Shown: in pieces, positions 63,867-64,000 of the stretch
Numbering within the stretch: position 1 is the first letter of the stretch
How the letters are laid out: each line of letters begins with the position of its first letter
The notes under the pieces: generated by a model
What the model was told of the DNA's origin: nothing
Databases searched by the model: none
What the model saw: only the letters and a program-made list of their open reading frames with translations
Assembly: GCF_010686765.1 (NCBI RefSeq)
Contig: NZ_JAAGWF010000002.1
Span: forward strand, 265,828 to 329,827
Length of the DNA stretch: 64,000 bases
From: Geodermatophilus sabuli
GTDB lineage: Bacteria > Actinomycetota > Actinomycetes > Mycobacteriales > Geodermatophilaceae
Direction: 5' to 3'
Position numbers and translations under genes: made by a program

Positions 63867-63960
63867 GCTGGCCAGTGGATACCGATGCCCGACCCGGCTC
63901 GAGCAAGCCCGACGGCCGTCTATCGAGAGCTCCTCCCGCGTGGAATGGACCATGGGTCGA

Positions 63961-64000
63961 ACCGCCGAACCGCCGAACCGCCGAACCGCCGAACCGCCGA
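63961..64000 (+). repeat. 8-bp tandem repeat, at least five copies
   Basis: ACCGCCGA is repeated five times without change and reaches the window edge, so the full length is unknown. It lies in a non-coding stretch 94 bp after the ECF41 gene. The unit length is not a multiple of three, so copy-number change would shift any frame across it. Confidence 0.9.

Noticed and set aside
63961..64000. CRISPR array
   Set aside because: Units are 8 bp with no spacers, a simple tandem repeat.

Overview
The DNA is very GC-rich (well over 70 percent), with GTG starts, ATGA/GTGA stop-start overlaps, a furA-katG operon and SnoaL-fused (SigJ-like) sigma factors. This points to a high-GC actinomycete; Geodermatophilaceae (Blastococcus, Geodermatophilus, Modestobacter) is my guess from general character, not from an alignment. 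No tRNA, rRNA, CRISPR array or insertion sequence was seen.

Left part (1-8571): a tightly packed nine-gene minus-strand operon. In transcription order it encodes two SAM methyltransferases, a CDP-alcohol phosphatidyltransferase fused to an alkaline-phosphatase/sulfatase-type domain, a zinc-type dehydrogenase, a 6-pyruvoyl-tetrahydropterin-synthase-like protein, a GT4 glycosyltransferase, a flippase-like membrane protein, a RibD-type reductase and GTP cyclohydrolase II (cut by the window edge). It looks like a pathway joining GTP-derived pyrimidine/pterin chemistry to a membrane-lipid or glycoconjugate product. A DMT transporter follows divergently. Next come a coiled-coil zinc-finger-like protein and a divergent tyrosine recombinase whose start codon lies inside a dif-like inverted repeat.

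12-24.7 kb: a lipase-like hydrolase, a HEAT protein overlapping a MerR-HEAT fusion, an Asp/Glu racemase, a soluble six-PAS chemoreceptor with a three-domain CheW partner, a beta-lactamase-fold hydrolase, a RibD/DHFR-like reductase and an AraC regulator with a terpenoid-cyclase-fold protein. 24.7-27.5 kb: furA-katG with a candidate operator and a terminator hairpin.

27.7-31.4 kb: a possible cyclic-nucleotide locus. It has a PIG-L deacetylase with a cNMP-binding domain inserted in it, a PLP enzyme, a free cNMP-binding protein and a DUF2652 cyclase-like protein that keeps both metal-site aspartates. A nitrilase-fold protein without its catalytic cysteine follows. 33.7-39.5 kb: a DNA-processing block with SSB, a RecD2-type helicase, a RecA-fold (Sak4/AAA_24-like) ATPase, a Cas4/RecB-like Fe-S nuclease and a small coupled protein. 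39.6-45.3 kb: a glycerophosphodiesterase, small unknown genes and a CYTH-CHAD polyphosphate protein.

Right part (45.4-64 kb): a mosaic of redox and membrane genes, ECF sigma genes and decayed gene pieces. Seven copies of one promoter pattern (T/CGTCACA, 16-17 nt, CGTC), which matches the ECF41 consensus, precede the NDH-2, two epimerase-sigma operons, a stand-alone cytochrome b, a flavoprotein-sigma operon and two membrane-protein genes. One ECF41 gene carries a one-base deletion in a G run. Remnants of PhzF, a GT1 glycosyltransferase, two more epimerases and another sigma gene show repeated duplication and decay.
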